Source of the DNA: Corynebacterium propinquum DSM 44285 | GTDB taxonomy: Bacteria; Actinomycetota; Actinomycetes; Mycobacteriales; Mycobacteriaceae | Direction: 5' to 3' | Assembly: GCF_000375525.1 (NCBI RefSeq) | Contig: NZ_AQXC01000001.1 | Coordinates: forward strand, 372,001 to 436,000 | Length of the DNA stretch: 64,000 nt | Shown: piece after piece, positions 29,271 to 39,800 of the stretch | How positions within the stretch are numbered: position 1 is the first letter of the stretch | Layout of the letters: each line of letters starts with the position of its first letter | Program-made: the position numbers and the translations under genes | The notes under the pieces: generated by a model | The model's input: only the letters and a program-made list of their open reading frames with translations | The model's database searches: none | What the model was told of the DNA's origin: nothing

Positions 29271-30908
29271 TTACTCAGTCGTACCTGCACCCAAGAAGTA
29301 CAGTCCGGTCACCGAAATTGGTTTGAAGTCAACGAGAGTGTTGTCATCCCAAGCACTTGGTGCCTTGCGGTGGAACAGTGGGTACAGCGGGACTTCGTCC
29401 GAGAGTACGTCGAAAGTTTCATTCCAGATTTCTTGCTGCTTGGACTCGTCAGTTTCCTGCAGTCCCTTATCCAGCAAGTCTTGGATCTTCTCGTAGCCTT
29501 CGTCGTTCCAGTGCATACGGGTCTGGGTCCAGGTGTCGTTACCGTACCACCAGCGCATCAGCAGGTTTGGATCGTTACCGAAAACGGATGGATCGCCTGG
29601 GGCCAGCACGACGTCGTAGGCATCCGGCTTGCCGTCGATGGTGTTGTAGACGTCGGAAGATTTCTTCTCTTCAAATTCGACCTCAACGCCGGCTTCTTTC
29701 AGGCTTTCCTGCACGATCGGTGAGACCAGCTTGACCCAGTCATGGTCCGTAGCCAGCAGGTGCAGCTTGTCGACGCCGGCCTTCTCGAACAGCTCCTTGG
29801 CCTTGTCAGTGTCTTTCTCATAGACGGTGGCCGCCTCGTGGAAATTCGGGTGTTCGGTATCCAGGAAGGATTTCGCAGCGGTGGCCTGGCCCTGCATCGC
29901 GTTTTCGATGATCTTGTCCATGTCGATCGCGTACAGGAATGCTTGGCGGGCGTCCTTGTTCGAGAACTGGTTCGACGGATCGTTATTGAACATGGAGAAC
30001 AACAGACCGAAGCCCTGCTCGGATTCGAGTTCGTTGGTGGCAGCAACGGTGTCGACATTCAGGTATGGCACGGCGTCAATGGCCTGTACCTGCTGGGATT
30101 GCAAAGCGTTGATGCGGGTTGAGGCATCCGGGATGATGTCCCATTCCATCTTGGCCGAGCGTGCCGGGCGCTCACCGTTGTAGTGCTCGTTGCGTTCGAA
30201 TTTGATGGTGTTGGTGGCACCACCGTTATCGGTCATGACGTATGGCCCGGAACCAACCGGGTTGTTATCGAAGGCTTTGGGGTCTTCTTCCACGACGTCC
30301 TTCGGCACGATTTTGACCGTCGACAAGCGTTCTGCCAAAACACCGGTTGGGTGTTTCAGGGTGAACTTCACGCTCGTGTCATCGACTTTTTCTACCGAAT
30401 CGATGAAATCAATAAATGAGGCGTACAAAGACTCGTTGGATTCGTCCATCACGCGTTCAAACGAATAGACGACGTCGTCGGCAGTGATATCAGAGCCATT
30501 GGAGAATTTCGCACCCTCGCGCAGTTCCACGGTGGCCTCGGTGCCGTCGCCGGATTCCGGCAATTCTTTGGCCAGTGCTGCATAGGTGGAGCCGTCGGTT
30601 TGATCCAGCTCGGTCAAACCTTCCAGGGTGTGCCAGTTAGCGGCAACCGTCAGCGCGGCGGTGGTGGTCATAGGGTCATAGCCGTTGGTACCCAGCTCGT
30701 AGGAAATGGCAGCGCGGATGGTGCCCTCTTCGTTAACTTCGCCCGATGCTGCGGAATCAGCACTGGAATCACTGCTGGAACCATTCGACGCGGAGTCTTG
30801 CGCGCCGTTGGAGCTATCGTCTGGGGCGCAGGCAGCCAGTGCAAGACTCACGCTGGCAGCTGCGGCGACCATGCCAATTCGGCGGATAATGGAGACATTC
30901 AGAGACAT
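29271..30908 (-). CDS. siaE: Sialic acid-binding lipoprotein (SiaE)
   Basis: This family 5 solute-binding protein (SBP_bac_5, about 545 residues) is anchored to the outer face of the membrane. The ATG at 30908 gives MSLNVSIIRRIGMVAAAASV and lipobox LAAC. A Ser/Ala/Asp linker follows. Typical motifs are ISYELGTNGYDPM, LREGAKFSNGSDITADDVVYSFERV and NNPVGSGPYVM. The open frame extends about 45 codons upstream into the promoter, which I reject. The family normally binds peptides; the genetic setting points to Neu5Ac. Confidence 0.88.
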   Translation of the reverse strand: MSLNVSIIRRIGMVAAAASVSLALAACAPDDSSNGAQDSASNGSSSDSSADSAASGEVNEEGTIRAAISYELGTNGYDPMTTTAALTVAANWHTLEGLTELDQTDGSTYAALAKELPESGDGTEATVELREGAKFSNGSDITADDVVYSFERVMDESNESLYASFIDFIDSVEKVDDTSVKFTLKHPTGVLAERLSTVKIVPKDVVEEDPKAFDNNPVGSGPYVMTDNGGATNTIKFERNEHYNGERPARSAKMEWDIIPDASTRINALQSQQVQAIDAVPYLNVDTVAATNELESEQGFGLLFSMFNNDPSNQFSNKDARQAFLYAIDMDKIIENAMQGQATAAKSFLDTEHPNFHEAATVYEKDTDKAKELFEKAGVDKLHLLATDHDWVKLVSPIVQESLKEAGVEVEFEEKKSSDVYNTIDGKPDAYDVVLAPGDPSVFGNDPNLLMRWWYGNDTWTQTRMHWNDEGYEKIQDLLDKGLQETDESKQQEIWNETFDVLSDEVPLYPLFHRKAPSAWDDNTLVDFKPISVTGLYFLGAGTTE

Positions 30909-31012
30909 GAGGTCTTGATCCTTTCTGTCAAGGCCCAACCGCGTATTACACCAGCCGATTGTGATCCTGGCGTGACTCTCAGCGTCGGAACTTAAAGTTG
31001 TGAACGTGATCA

Positions 31013-31034
31013 TATAATATGTCAGACATCTGAC
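31013..31034. promoter_or_regulatory. Candidate NanR operator between siaE and nanR
   Basis: GTCAGA-CA-TCTGAC (31021-31034) is a perfect inverted repeat. It abuts TATAAT at 31013-31018, a -10-like hexamer. FadR-type regulators bind short palindromes of this kind. The ATGTCT half-site recurs in the nanA/nagA gap. Confidence 0.45.
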
Positions 31035-31196
31035 TTCTACCAATTAGTTCAGTGATGAATTCATTCACAAAACCGTCCACCGCGCATTTTCCAAGGTCAT
31101 CGGCTTTACTGCACCACCGCTACGGGGGTAACCTCACCGGCGATCCCCACCCGAAAACCACATCCGGAAATACCGCACCGTCCGAAAGGAACCGCA

Positions 31197-31898
31197 GTGA
31201 GCCAACGCCCCAATGCCGCAACGCTGGCCGCCAATGGGATCACCGACTACATCAAACAACACCAGCTCAACCCCGGCGATCCGTTGCCGACGGAAGCACG
31301 TCTGTGTGAAGCACTGAATCTTTCCCGGTCTTCTGTCCGCGAAGCCGTGCGCACCCTCGCCAGCTTGGATATTGTCGAGGTCCGCCACGGCCACGGCACG
31401 TTTGTCGGCACTTTGTCTCTGTCGCCGCTGGTACAGGGCCTGGTGCTGCGCACCACCATCGATTCCGCCAATTCTTTTGCGCATCTGCGCGAGGTGGTGG
31501 AAGTCCGTATCGGCTTGGATCTCTCCATGGCCGCGGAATTATGCCGAGCTTTTACTCCCGACGACGCCGAACACCTATTGGCACTGGTCGACGACATGCA
31601 CGACCAACACGCGTCGGGACAGTCATTTGCGGAGCAAGACCGCGCCTACCACCAGCGCTTGAACTCACTGATTTCGAATAGTCTGATCCGCGAGCTCTGC
31701 GATGCTTTTTGGCAGATCCACATGGACGTGCTGCCCTTGATGAAAGTGCAGATGCCCGGCGATATTGAAAAAACCATCGAGGCGCATGCCGCCATTGTGC
31801 ATGCGCTGCAAGCTGGCGACGAGCAACGTTATCGCGAGAAAGTCCTCGAGCACTATGCCCCGCTGCAGCGCGCAATTGCTGCGGAACAGGAATGCTAG
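31197..31898 (+). CDS. nanR: GntR/FadR-type regulator of sialic acid genes (NanR)
   Basis: The start is a GTG after GAAAGGA. The 233-residue protein has a winged helix (GDPLPTEARLCEALNLSRSS, VREAVRTLASLDIVEVRHGHGTFV) and an FCD ligand domain with metal-ligand-like residues (Asp, His) in its helices. It lies between the divergent siaEFGI operon and the nanAKE genes, as NanR does in C. glutamicum, where it represses sialic acid genes. Direct control here is inferred from position. Confidence 0.85.
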   Translation: MSQRPNAATLAANGITDYIKQHQLNPGDPLPTEARLCEALNLSRSSVREAVRTLASLDIVEVRHGHGTFVGTLSLSPLVQGLVLRTTIDSANSFAHLREVVEVRIGLDLSMAAELCRAFTPDDAEHLLALVDDMHDQHASGQSFAEQDRAYHQRLNSLISNSLIRELCDAFWQIHMDVLPLMKVQMPGDIEKTIEAHAAIVHALQAGDEQRYREKVLEHYAPLQRAIAAEQEC

Positions 31899-31910
31899 CG
31901 CGGGCAGATT

Positions 31911-32633
31911 TTAGTCCAGCGCAGCCGAAAATGCCGCGGTAATCCAGCCGGGATCGGTGATCGCGGTACCGGCAATGATTGCGTCGGCACCGTGTTTGAT
32001 CCCTTCGGCCACCAAAGCCGGGGTGTGGAAGCGGCCCTCCCCGATCACGAAGGCATCCGGACCCACCAACGCACGCCCCTGGGCTAGGCATTCGAAATCT
32101 GGCCCTTCGGTTTTCTCCCTGTGCTCGGTGTAGCCAGCCAACGTCGTGGAGATAATATCCGCGCCGTCTTTGTGGGCAGCGGCCATTTCTTCCGGCGTCG
32201 CGCAATCGGCCATCATCACCGCGCCCAGCTCGTGGGCTAATTCGACGAGCTCAGCGAAGCTGGAGCCATCGGGGCGCTGCCGCAACGTGGCATCCGCACA
32301 CACCACCGCCGCACCCGCGGCAACCACGTTGCGCACGGATTCCCGGGTTGGGGTGATGTATACGCCGGTGTCGCCTTCTTTGGTCAGCCCAAATACCGGG
32401 ACATCAACGGCGGCAGCGATAGAGGCAATATCGTCCACCCCGCCATATCCGCCACAGCGAATTGCTGGCGCTCCCCCGTCGACGCAGGCACGCGCCACGT
32501 GCGTCAGCGTGTGGGTATCGCGCATCGCGTGTCTGTCGGGTGCTTGCACAGACACGACCACGTTATCGCGCACAGCATTAATGATTTCTTGCCGACGCCC
32601 AGCGATATCACTGGATTGGAAGGTAAACGCCAT
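31911..32633 (-). CDS. nanE: N-acetylmannosamine-6-phosphate 2-epimerase
   Basis: It converts ManNAc-6-P to GlcNAc-6-P. The 240-residue TIM barrel has the family motifs YITPTRESV, CADATLRQRPDGSSF, MMADCATPEEM, GADIISTTLAGYTEH, IGEGRFHTP and IIAGTAITDP. It is the third enzyme of the pathway and is convergent with nanR (12 bp between stops). Confidence 0.96.
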   Translation of the reverse strand: MAFTFQSSDIAGRRQEIINAVRDNVVVSVQAPDRHAMRDTHTLTHVARACVDGGAPAIRCGGYGGVDDIASIAAAVDVPVFGLTKEGDTGVYITPTRESVRNVVAAGAAVVCADATLRQRPDGSSFAELVELAHELGAVMMADCATPEEMAAAHKDGADIISTTLAGYTEHREKTEGPDFECLAQGRALVGPDAFVIGEGRFHTPALVAEGIKHGADAIIAGTAITDPGWITAAFSAALD

Positions 32634-32723
32634 AGCTTTCGGTTCTCCTGTGTAGTGTGTGGGCTCTTAGGCTGTGGTTTTTATGCAGCGGTTTCTCGCC
32701 CGGCTATCGATCCGGTCGCCACA

Positions 32724-33686
32724 CTAGCTGGTTGTTGCCGCGAATTCCCGCGCATAGGCGGCGGCACCGACCAGCGGGGCTAGTCTGCCCAGCTTGGAAG
32801 CCACGATCGGCAGCCGTTGTGCAGAATCAACTGTCCATTGCGCAAATCCGGCGCGCAGTGCCCCCAGTACTGGTTCGCCCAGGCCGCCGACCCCGCCGCC
32901 GATGACGATGCCGTCGATATCTAAGGCAAACGCCAATCCGGCCAGCGCGCGCCCGAAGCCACGCATATTGCCATCGATCACGTCGAACGCCAGGCGGTCG
33001 TCGTTGTGATAGCGCTGCATGATCTCCGGCAGGCTGAGGTCGTTGGGCCCAGGTGGGTGGTCCCATGCGATGCGTCCGGCGAAGTCCGGTTGCGCGGCGA
33101 GCACGTTGTAGTAGCGTGCCAGAGAGTTGCCGGAGCAGGTGTTTTCTACCCGATCGGCCATCCCGCGCAGGTCTGCGACGAGCAATTCGGAAAATTCGCC
33201 GGTGGAACCGGTCGTTCCGGTTTGTAGTTCTCCATTGTCGACGATGGCTCCGCCAACACCTGTGCCTAACGATAGGTAGACCACGCGACCGGGAAGCTCC
33301 CGGCCCGCCCCGAAGGTGTGCTCGCCGAAGGCCCAAATGCGCACGTCGTTGTGGCAGGCCACCGGCGCGTGCGTGTACCGGGCGATGATATCTTCAATGA
33401 TCGTGCCTTGCCAACCGGGAACGGTAGGTCCGGAGCGCAAAATGGTGCCGTGCGGGCCGCGCACGATCCCCGGCGCGCCAACACCAATGCGATCCGGTTC
33501 AATACCGGCCTCGCGGGCAACGCTCAGTGCCACACCGACGGCCTTGTCAAACTCGGCGGCAAGCGACGAGCCTTGTGGTTGTGCCGGTACCGAACCCGCG
33601 GCAATGATGTCGCTCGGGGCGTGATCGCGGACGATGCCGTAGGCGATTTTCGTGCCGCCGATATCAAAACTTAAAGTGCTAGGCAC
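32724..33686 (-). CDS. nanK: N-acetylmannosamine kinase (ROK family)
   Basis: It phosphorylates ManNAc at O6. The start is the GTG at 33686 (VPSTLSFDIGGTKIAYGIV), 10 bp after the nanA stop; the frame extends upstream into nanA. There are about 320 residues. The ATP motif DIGGTK, the catalytic Asp in CHNDVRIWAFGE and the glycine loop LGTGVGGAIVDNGEL are present. The usual ROK zinc motif (GH plus CxCGxxGCxE) is absent: the matching stretch reads TGEFSELLVADLRGM, followed by a single Cys. So this is a ROK kinase without the structural zinc. Confidence 0.88.
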   Translation of the reverse strand: MPSTLSFDIGGTKIAYGIVRDHAPSDIIAAGSVPAQPQGSSLAAEFDKAVGVALSVAREAGIEPDRIGVGAPGIVRGPHGTILRSGPTVPGWQGTIIEDIIARYTHAPVACHNDVRIWAFGEHTFGAGRELPGRVVYLSLGTGVGGAIVDNGELQTGTTGSTGEFSELLVADLRGMADRVENTCSGNSLARYYNVLAAQPDFAGRIAWDHPPGPNDLSLPEIMQRYHNDDRLAFDVIDGNMRGFGRALAGLAFALDIDGIVIGGGVGGLGEPVLGALRAGFAQWTVDSAQRLPIVASKLGRLAPLVGAAAYAREFAATTS

Positions 33687-33696
33687 CGCTACACAC

Positions 33697-34638
33697 CTAC
33701 ACCCCGTGGCCGAATTCATCGACGATGGCAGCAACGCGTGCGTGTTCGTCGTCGTTGAGCGGCATGTGTGTCGGCGACATCCGCGGGGAAGCAAACACTC
33801 CTAGGTGGTGCAGTGCGGATTTGAATCCGCCCAGCCCGGCTGCGGACCCACCCATACGGGCACCGTCGCCGACGAAGGCCACAGCCATGAGTTTGTTGAT
33901 CCGCTCTTGGATTTCAACAGCCTGGTCCCAGTTTTTCGCCCGGCAGGTCTCATGTAGTTTTACGTAGGCATAAGGGTCGACGTTGCCCAGACCCGGTACG
34001 ACGCCGTCGCAGCCGCCCAGATAGGCATAATCCACGGTCATTTCCGAACCGGTAAGCACCACGAAGTTGTCCAGCTGCGCAGCTCTGCGCGCGGCAACCA
34101 CGGCACGGGTGTAATCGTCTTTGCCGCCGGAGTCTTTAATGCCGTCCAGCACGCCTTCTTGTGCCAGGCGGATCAACATGGGGATCTCTAGTACCACGTT
34201 GACCGAGACCGGCAGGTTGTAGGCAAAGAGCTTCAGCTCTGGTGCTGCAGCGTGAATCTGGCGGAAGTGTTCTTCGATTTCGTTTGGGTGGGTGCGTACA
34301 TAAAACGGTGCGGTGGCCACCAGTGCGTCGACGCCGCGTTCACGCGCATCAGCTACGTGCTCTAGGCAGCGCGGGGTGGTCATGTCGATTACGCCTGCGG
34401 CGACCGGCAGCCGACCCGCGTTTTGATCGATGATGGTGTCCAAAACGATTTGCCGGTTTTCCCTAGTCAAAAATGCCACCTCGGCCGATGAGCCCAGGGC
34501 GAACAAACCGTGAATACCGGCTTTGATCATCCGCTCTACTTGTGCGCGTAGCGAATCCGTATCAATGGAAAAGTCCTCATGAAACGGGGTGACGATGGGG
34601 GGCACTACTCCGTGGAATGGCGCGATGGTTTCTGACAT
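33697..34638 (-). CDS. nanA: N-acetylneuraminate lyase
   Basis: This class I aldolase of the DapA/NAL family splits Neu5Ac into ManNAc and pyruvate. The 313-residue barrel has the Schiff-base Lys in DGIKDSGGKD, the Tyr in FAYNLPVSVN and the carboxylate loop GSSAE (GS(T/S)GE in most members). The nearby nanK, nanE, nagA and nagB favour sialate lyase over dihydrodipicolinate synthase. It is the first gene of nanA-nanK-nanE, all minus strand. Confidence 0.88.
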   Translation of the reverse strand: MSETIAPFHGVVPPIVTPFHEDFSIDTDSLRAQVERMIKAGIHGLFALGSSAEVAFLTRENRQIVLDTIIDQNAGRLPVAAGVIDMTTPRCLEHVADARERGVDALVATAPFYVRTHPNEIEEHFRQIHAAAPELKLFAYNLPVSVNVVLEIPMLIRLAQEGVLDGIKDSGGKDDYTRAVVAARRAAQLDNFVVLTGSEMTVDYAYLGGCDGVVPGLGNVDPYAYVKLHETCRAKNWDQAVEIQERINKLMAVAFVGDGARMGGSAAGLGGFKSALHHLGVFASPRMSPTHMPLNDDEHARVAAIVDEFGHGV

Positions 34639-34703
34639 TTTTAGCTCCTGACAGTCCAGACGTTGCTAGTCCAAACGTTGTGTGCGCGGGCGGGTACGTA
34701 AAC

Positions 34704-34735
34704 ATCATACGTCTTATGTCTAGATGGGGTAGAAT
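34704..34735. promoter_or_regulatory. Divergent nanA/nagA promoter region with a shared half-site
   Basis: TAGAAT (34730-34735, plus strand) fits a nagA -10; TATGAT (minus strand, 34709-34704) fits a nanA -10. Between them lies ATGTCT (34716-34721), the half-site also found in the siaE/nanR inverted repeat. Common NanR control is inferred. Confidence 0.4.
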
Positions 34736-34792
34736 TCACAATTAATCATTTCTCCGGTCAATATCTCAACCGGTCGCTAGCTCAGGAGAATC

Positions 34793-35977
34793 ATGACCAC
34801 CTCACCTACCGCCACCTTGGATCACGCGCTCCCGCAACGCCTCGAAGGTCGGCTTGTCACCGCAGGTGCAGAATGGAATAACGCAGCCATCACCGTCGAC
34901 GAAGCCGGGGTGGCCACCGCCGTCGAGCAATTACCCGGCCACGGCGAGATCACCTGGGTGCCTGGTTTTAGCGACCTGCACAATCACGGCGGCAATGCCG
35001 GTGCTTTTCCTTCCGGCACTACCGACGACTGCCGTCGCGCCGCGCTGTATCACCGCACCCACGGCACCACGACGTTGCTGGCCAGCCTGGTGTCTGCCAC
35101 CGGCGACGAACTCGCGCGCCAAGCCGAGCGCCTTAAACCCCTCGTTGCCGAAGGCTTGATCGACGGCATCCACATGGAAGGCCCGTTTATCAACCCGGGC
35201 AAATGCGGCGCACAGAACCCGGCAAAAGTCATGCCTGGCAACCCCGCGCTGTTTTCCCGCGTCATCGACGCCTCGGACAACACCGTCCGAGCAATCACCT
35301 TCGCCCCGGAAACCGAGCATGCCGACGAACTACTCCGCTTGTGCGCAGACCACGGCATCATCGCCTCACTGGGGCACACCAACGCGGACTACGCAACAAC
35401 CCACGCCGTGATTACTCGCGCAGTAGAACTCGGAGTCACCGTCACGGCAACACATCTGTTCAACGCCATGCCGCCCATCCACCACCGCGCGCCGGGACCT
35501 GCGGCGGCCTGCATCGCGGCTGCGCGCACCGGACAGGCGCACCTGGAGATCGTCGGCGATGGCGTGCACCTAGCCGATGGCACCGTCGACATGATCATGG
35601 CCGGTGGCAATCCGTCGGCTTTCGCCATCACTGATGCCATGGAAGCCGCGGGTCTTGCCGACGGCAGCTATCAGCTCGGCGGACTCGGTGTCACGGTTGC
35701 CTCCGGGGTCGCCAGGCTCACCACCACCGATGGCACGACCCGCAGCATCGCCGGAGGTACTACCACCCTGTTTGCACAATTCACGCGCTTTGCCGGGCGC
35801 CATAGCCTGCCAGAAGCAGTGGCTTTTACCTCCAGCAATGCACGCGCCGTACTCGGCAAACCGCGGCTGGACTACCCCGCCGACATCGTCGGGAAGCCCA
35901 TCGAACTAGTCGGCATTACCCCGAAAGGCACCATCCACGCAGTGCACACCGCACACAGCGTGCATTCACCACGCTAA
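34793..35977 (+). CDS. nagA: N-acetylglucosamine-6-phosphate deacetylase
   Basis: This amidohydrolase removes acetate from GlcNAc-6-P. The 394-residue protein has DLHNHGGNAG (metal site), IHMEGPFINP, SLGHTNADYATT, THLFNAMPPIHHR, GDGVHL and ITDAMEAAGL. The start has an AGGAG site 7 nt upstream. It is followed by nagB after 71 bp. Confidence 0.96.
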   Translation: MTTSPTATLDHALPQRLEGRLVTAGAEWNNAAITVDEAGVATAVEQLPGHGEITWVPGFSDLHNHGGNAGAFPSGTTDDCRRAALYHRTHGTTTLLASLVSATGDELARQAERLKPLVAEGLIDGIHMEGPFINPGKCGAQNPAKVMPGNPALFSRVIDASDNTVRAITFAPETEHADELLRLCADHGIIASLGHTNADYATTHAVITRAVELGVTVTATHLFNAMPPIHHRAPGPAAACIAAARTGQAHLEIVGDGVHLADGTVDMIMAGGNPSAFAITDAMEAAGLADGSYQLGGLGVTVASGVARLTTTDGTTRSIAGGTTTLFAQFTRFAGRHSLPEAVAFTSSNARAVLGKPRLDYPADIVGKPIELVGITPKGTIHAVHTAHSVHSPR

Positions 35978-36048
35978 GCAATCCCGATTTTTCCCCATTA
36001 TCACCACTATCACCACCGTCACCACCGAAAGGCTGCCAGGAACCCACC

Positions 36049-36822
36049 ATGGAAATTCTCATTCGCCCCACCCCAGAGGCTGTCGCCACGCAGGCCGCCG
36101 ACATCATCGCAGGCTATGTCCAACACGGCTCGGTATTAGGGCTGGCCACCGGCTCCACGCCGATCGCGACCTACCAAGAACTCATCCGCCGCCACCAACA
36201 GGAGGGCTTAAGCTTTGCTGGCTGCAAAGTCTTCATGCTCGACGAGTACTTAGGCCTTGACCCCCAACACGAGCAATCGTATGCCCGCACCATCCGACGA
36301 GAGTTCACCGAACACTTAGACATCAACGACGCGGATGTCTTTTCCCCATCCGGCAACAGCGGCGATCCGCTAGCAGCCGCAGCTGACTACGACCGCCACA
36401 TCACCAGCGAGCACGTCGCAATCCAACTACTTGGCATCGGCAGCAATGGGCATATCGGGTTCAATGAACCAACCTCCTCACTCAACTCCGTCACGCGCCT
36501 GAAAACCCTGCACCCACAGACCATCCGGGACAACGCACGCTTTTTCGACACCCCCGACGAGGTGCCCACCCACGTACTCACGCAAGGCTTGGCGACGATC
36601 CGGCGCGCCGGGCACCTGTTACTGGTGGCCACGGGTGCTAGCAAAGCGGCGGCCATCGCGGCGACAGTCGAAGGCCCGCTGTCATCAATGTGCCCGGCAT
36701 CCACGTTGCAGCTCCACCCGCACGCAACAGTGCTGATCGACGAGGAGGCAGCCTCCCAGCTGACCTTCCGTGAGTACTACCAGTACGCCGACCAGAATAA
36801 GCCGGCGTTCCAGGGATATTAA
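36049..36822 (+). CDS. nagB: Glucosamine-6-phosphate deaminase
   Basis: It converts GlcN-6-P to fructose-6-P and ammonia, feeding glycolysis. The 257-residue protein has LGLATGSTPI, FMLDEYLGLDPQHEQSY with the catalytic Asp, and GIGSNGHIGFNEP. The upstream spacer carries AAAGG. The stop converges with the adhesin gene 7 bp away. Confidence 0.97.
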   Translation: MEILIRPTPEAVATQAADIIAGYVQHGSVLGLATGSTPIATYQELIRRHQQEGLSFAGCKVFMLDEYLGLDPQHEQSYARTIRREFTEHLDINDADVFSPSGNSGDPLAAAADYDRHITSEHVAIQLLGIGSNGHIGFNEPTSSLNSVTRLKTLHPQTIRDNARFFDTPDEVPTHVLTQGLATIRRAGHLLLVATGASKAAAIAATVEGPLSSMCPASTLQLHPHATVLIDEEAASQLTFREYYQYADQNKPAFQGY

Positions 36823-36829
36823 GCTAGTT

Positions 36830-39800
36830 TTAAGCTTCGCGGCGCCGAAGTGACAAGTATGCGCCTGCCAAGATGGTCAGCAACCCTGCCAACACGAACG
36901 GCCAGATTCCAAATGATCCCGTCTTTGGCATTTCTCCTTGCCGGATATTTGCCAATTGGATGGTCAACTTGTCCTTGGATTTCACGTCCGAGTACATATT
37001 CGCTACCGGATAGCTAGTTTTCCATGAGTCTCCCTCCGCTCCGTGCGCGGAAGAATCGTAAAACATTGCCTGGACATTGTTGCCCTTATCGCGTGTGAGC
37101 TGGAACAAGATTGGCCGCGTGAGCAGATTATAGGGCTTTCCGGACTCATCCTTAGGAGATTGCGTCTCCAGCAACCAATAATATTTGCCAACCTCGAGCT
37201 TATCCTCGGTGCTGTAAACACCAGATTCTTCGGTCTCAACTAATGCGTGTGCTCCAGGGTTATCAGGGTGCACCGCGGCTTGCCAGTTAATGTCATTTTC
37301 TTGCGTGAAGCTTCCGTCTTCTTTCGTACCGTCAATCAAGACAAATTGACCACCGCTGAGCTTTTTCGGAGGAACACTATTTTCGATATCGCTTGCATCA
37401 ACCTTGTGTAGTTCGAAGCCAACTTTCGAGTCAACTTCCTCGACGCAGCCCGCACTATCGTGGTTATCATTCGGAGTTTCGTCTTTGTCATTGTTCAGTA
37501 CTTCAACCTGGTTAGGTTTGCATTCACTTTGCCCATCTTTGAATCTCGCGGCGATATACATCCGCACAGTGTCCCCAGGGTTTAAGCGTCCAAAGACAAA
37601 CTGAATCGTTCCTCGGCTCGGATCGTTCGCCTGATAATTCAGTTCAGCAATGGGCGTAGTGATTTTTTGTCCGGCACTATTAAAGGTCTCCCAGCGATAC
37701 TCTCCAGTCGTTGGATCGTATACTTGCGGGAGCTTTTCATACACGGTTGATCCCGACGACGCAGCTTCTCCAACGTTGGTAAGTTCGACGGCCCAAAAGT
37801 GGTAGCCTTCGATGCTGGCAGTACCCGTTTCTTGTTCTACGGTCTTTCGCACCCCATCTTGCAGGGAATACAGCTGCGCCCGGTACTTTTCATCGATTTC
37901 ACCAGCAAGATGGGTTTTGCTGACCCGTAAATCACTATTTACATCCGGAAGGGCCAGTGCATTACTTGTCGCATCCGTGTTGTAGGAATCCGGGATCTGA
38001 GTGAGCAACTGCACGACCTGAATCTTGGGGTCGTTGCTCGCGGGATTCTCCACCCGAACTTGTACACCATTCTTTTCCGCGCGCGCCTCACCACCTGGGC
38101 CAAATCCAAGATTGCCGTTTCCGTAGCTCCACGCCGTACCCCATGTTGTAACTTGCTTTAGCTTGCTTCCGTCAAGGGTCGTTCTCTGCGAATCCGATAG
38201 TTTAAAGTACCGCGATTTGCCGTTACGCAAATCTACACGTTGCAAGACTAGATCTTGGTCAGTAGAGGGCCTCGCTTCAGGAATCTGCTGCTTTCGCAGA
38301 GGCTCCCGACTTACAAGCCCCCAAGCGTATTCTGGGTTTCCTTTTACCTGTGCATAGTCCTCAGCATAGAATTTAACATTGAGTTTCTCGATCTTTGGTT
38401 TTCCAGCGACAAATCGACCTGCAGAGGGCAACGGAATCCTATACATCGTCCGAGTACCAGAAGTCGATGAATTTGAGACAAACAGGTGTCCTTTGTAGAC
38501 AACACCGGCATTCAATAACTGTCGGTCGCTCGCCCCAGCTTCGGCCAATATATCGGCCCCGTTCGCGGCCCGTAGAGGTCCTAAGTTCCGGGTTTGCCCG
38601 TTGAGGGGATTTATTTGCAGTAAGTGAGCCTCCGGAAAGCAGTTTTGCTGGTCGCCTGTCTTCTCGTTACTTACTGCATATAGCCAGTTATCCTGTTCAT
38701 CATAGGCAAGCCCGTTATAAATCCATCCACTTTCGCCAACCCTTTTGAATGACTTCGAATCCTGCTCTTGCAAGTTCAAGGTTGTACGAATGAGGTCACC
38801 GCTACCTTGTCCCTGTTGGTTAAGAGAAGTACTGACGTAGACCTGGGTTCCCGAAGTCTTTTCTTCGCGGGTTAAGTCACGTTTAGCTTGTGGTTTCGCT
38901 AAATCTGATTCACGGGGTGGGTTATCGTAAAGTTCCTCGGAATGAGTTACTAAACCCACAATGGCTGACTTAAAAAAGCGTTTTGGTCGAGCTCCCGTGT
39001 CGACAGCAACTTCAATGGTTCCATCCCCACCTACTTCAAATGTCGGTAATACAAATTTAATTTCAAAGCGATTAGCTGAGAGTTGACCTTTAATCTCGCT
39101 ATTGGTTACCGACGATGAACGCGTAGTTAAATTACCCTGAGAGTTACGGAATATTGTGGCACTCCCAGAATTTAATCGCGCACTAGTTTTGATCGTTAAC
39201 GAATTAATTTTATCGCCTGGGCGTAATCCACTGATCCTTACAAGAGTAGATGTCCCATGATTCTCATAATTCCCGCGTCCTGACAACGGTAGCTCTTTGG
39301 TACTAGAAGACTGTTTACCCAATGGTTCACATTGCGCAACAGAACGGGCCCCTTCCGCAAGGTTTAAATTCTCGGAACTAAAGAGTCCTTCTGCTTCCAA
39401 TTCTGCACGAGTAGGCAATTCGTCAACACCCGCAATGCGGTACTCTCCACCTGATGGCGCCATCACTGTTAACTCAATGCGTTTTGGTGGATTTGCATGA
39501 AGCTTATTGCCATCAAAGATGATCAAATCGCCAATGGCGGAAGCACGCAACGCATAATCAACGGGCTCACGCTCTTGACCGTCAGTTACAGCTTTGTCTA
39601 CCGCCTCAATCTCGCCCGCACCTGAGCGGACCACCCCAACCAGGTTATCTAACGAAAGATGGTCATAAAAATCCACTGGGTGTTCAATGACGACCTCATC
39701 GACGTTCCCGTTACGAGTAACTGTAACCTGCGGCTGTTCCTCAAGATCTTGCACAGACGCCTCATGTGGCATGTGCTCAGGTACCGTCTGATCCATTTCG

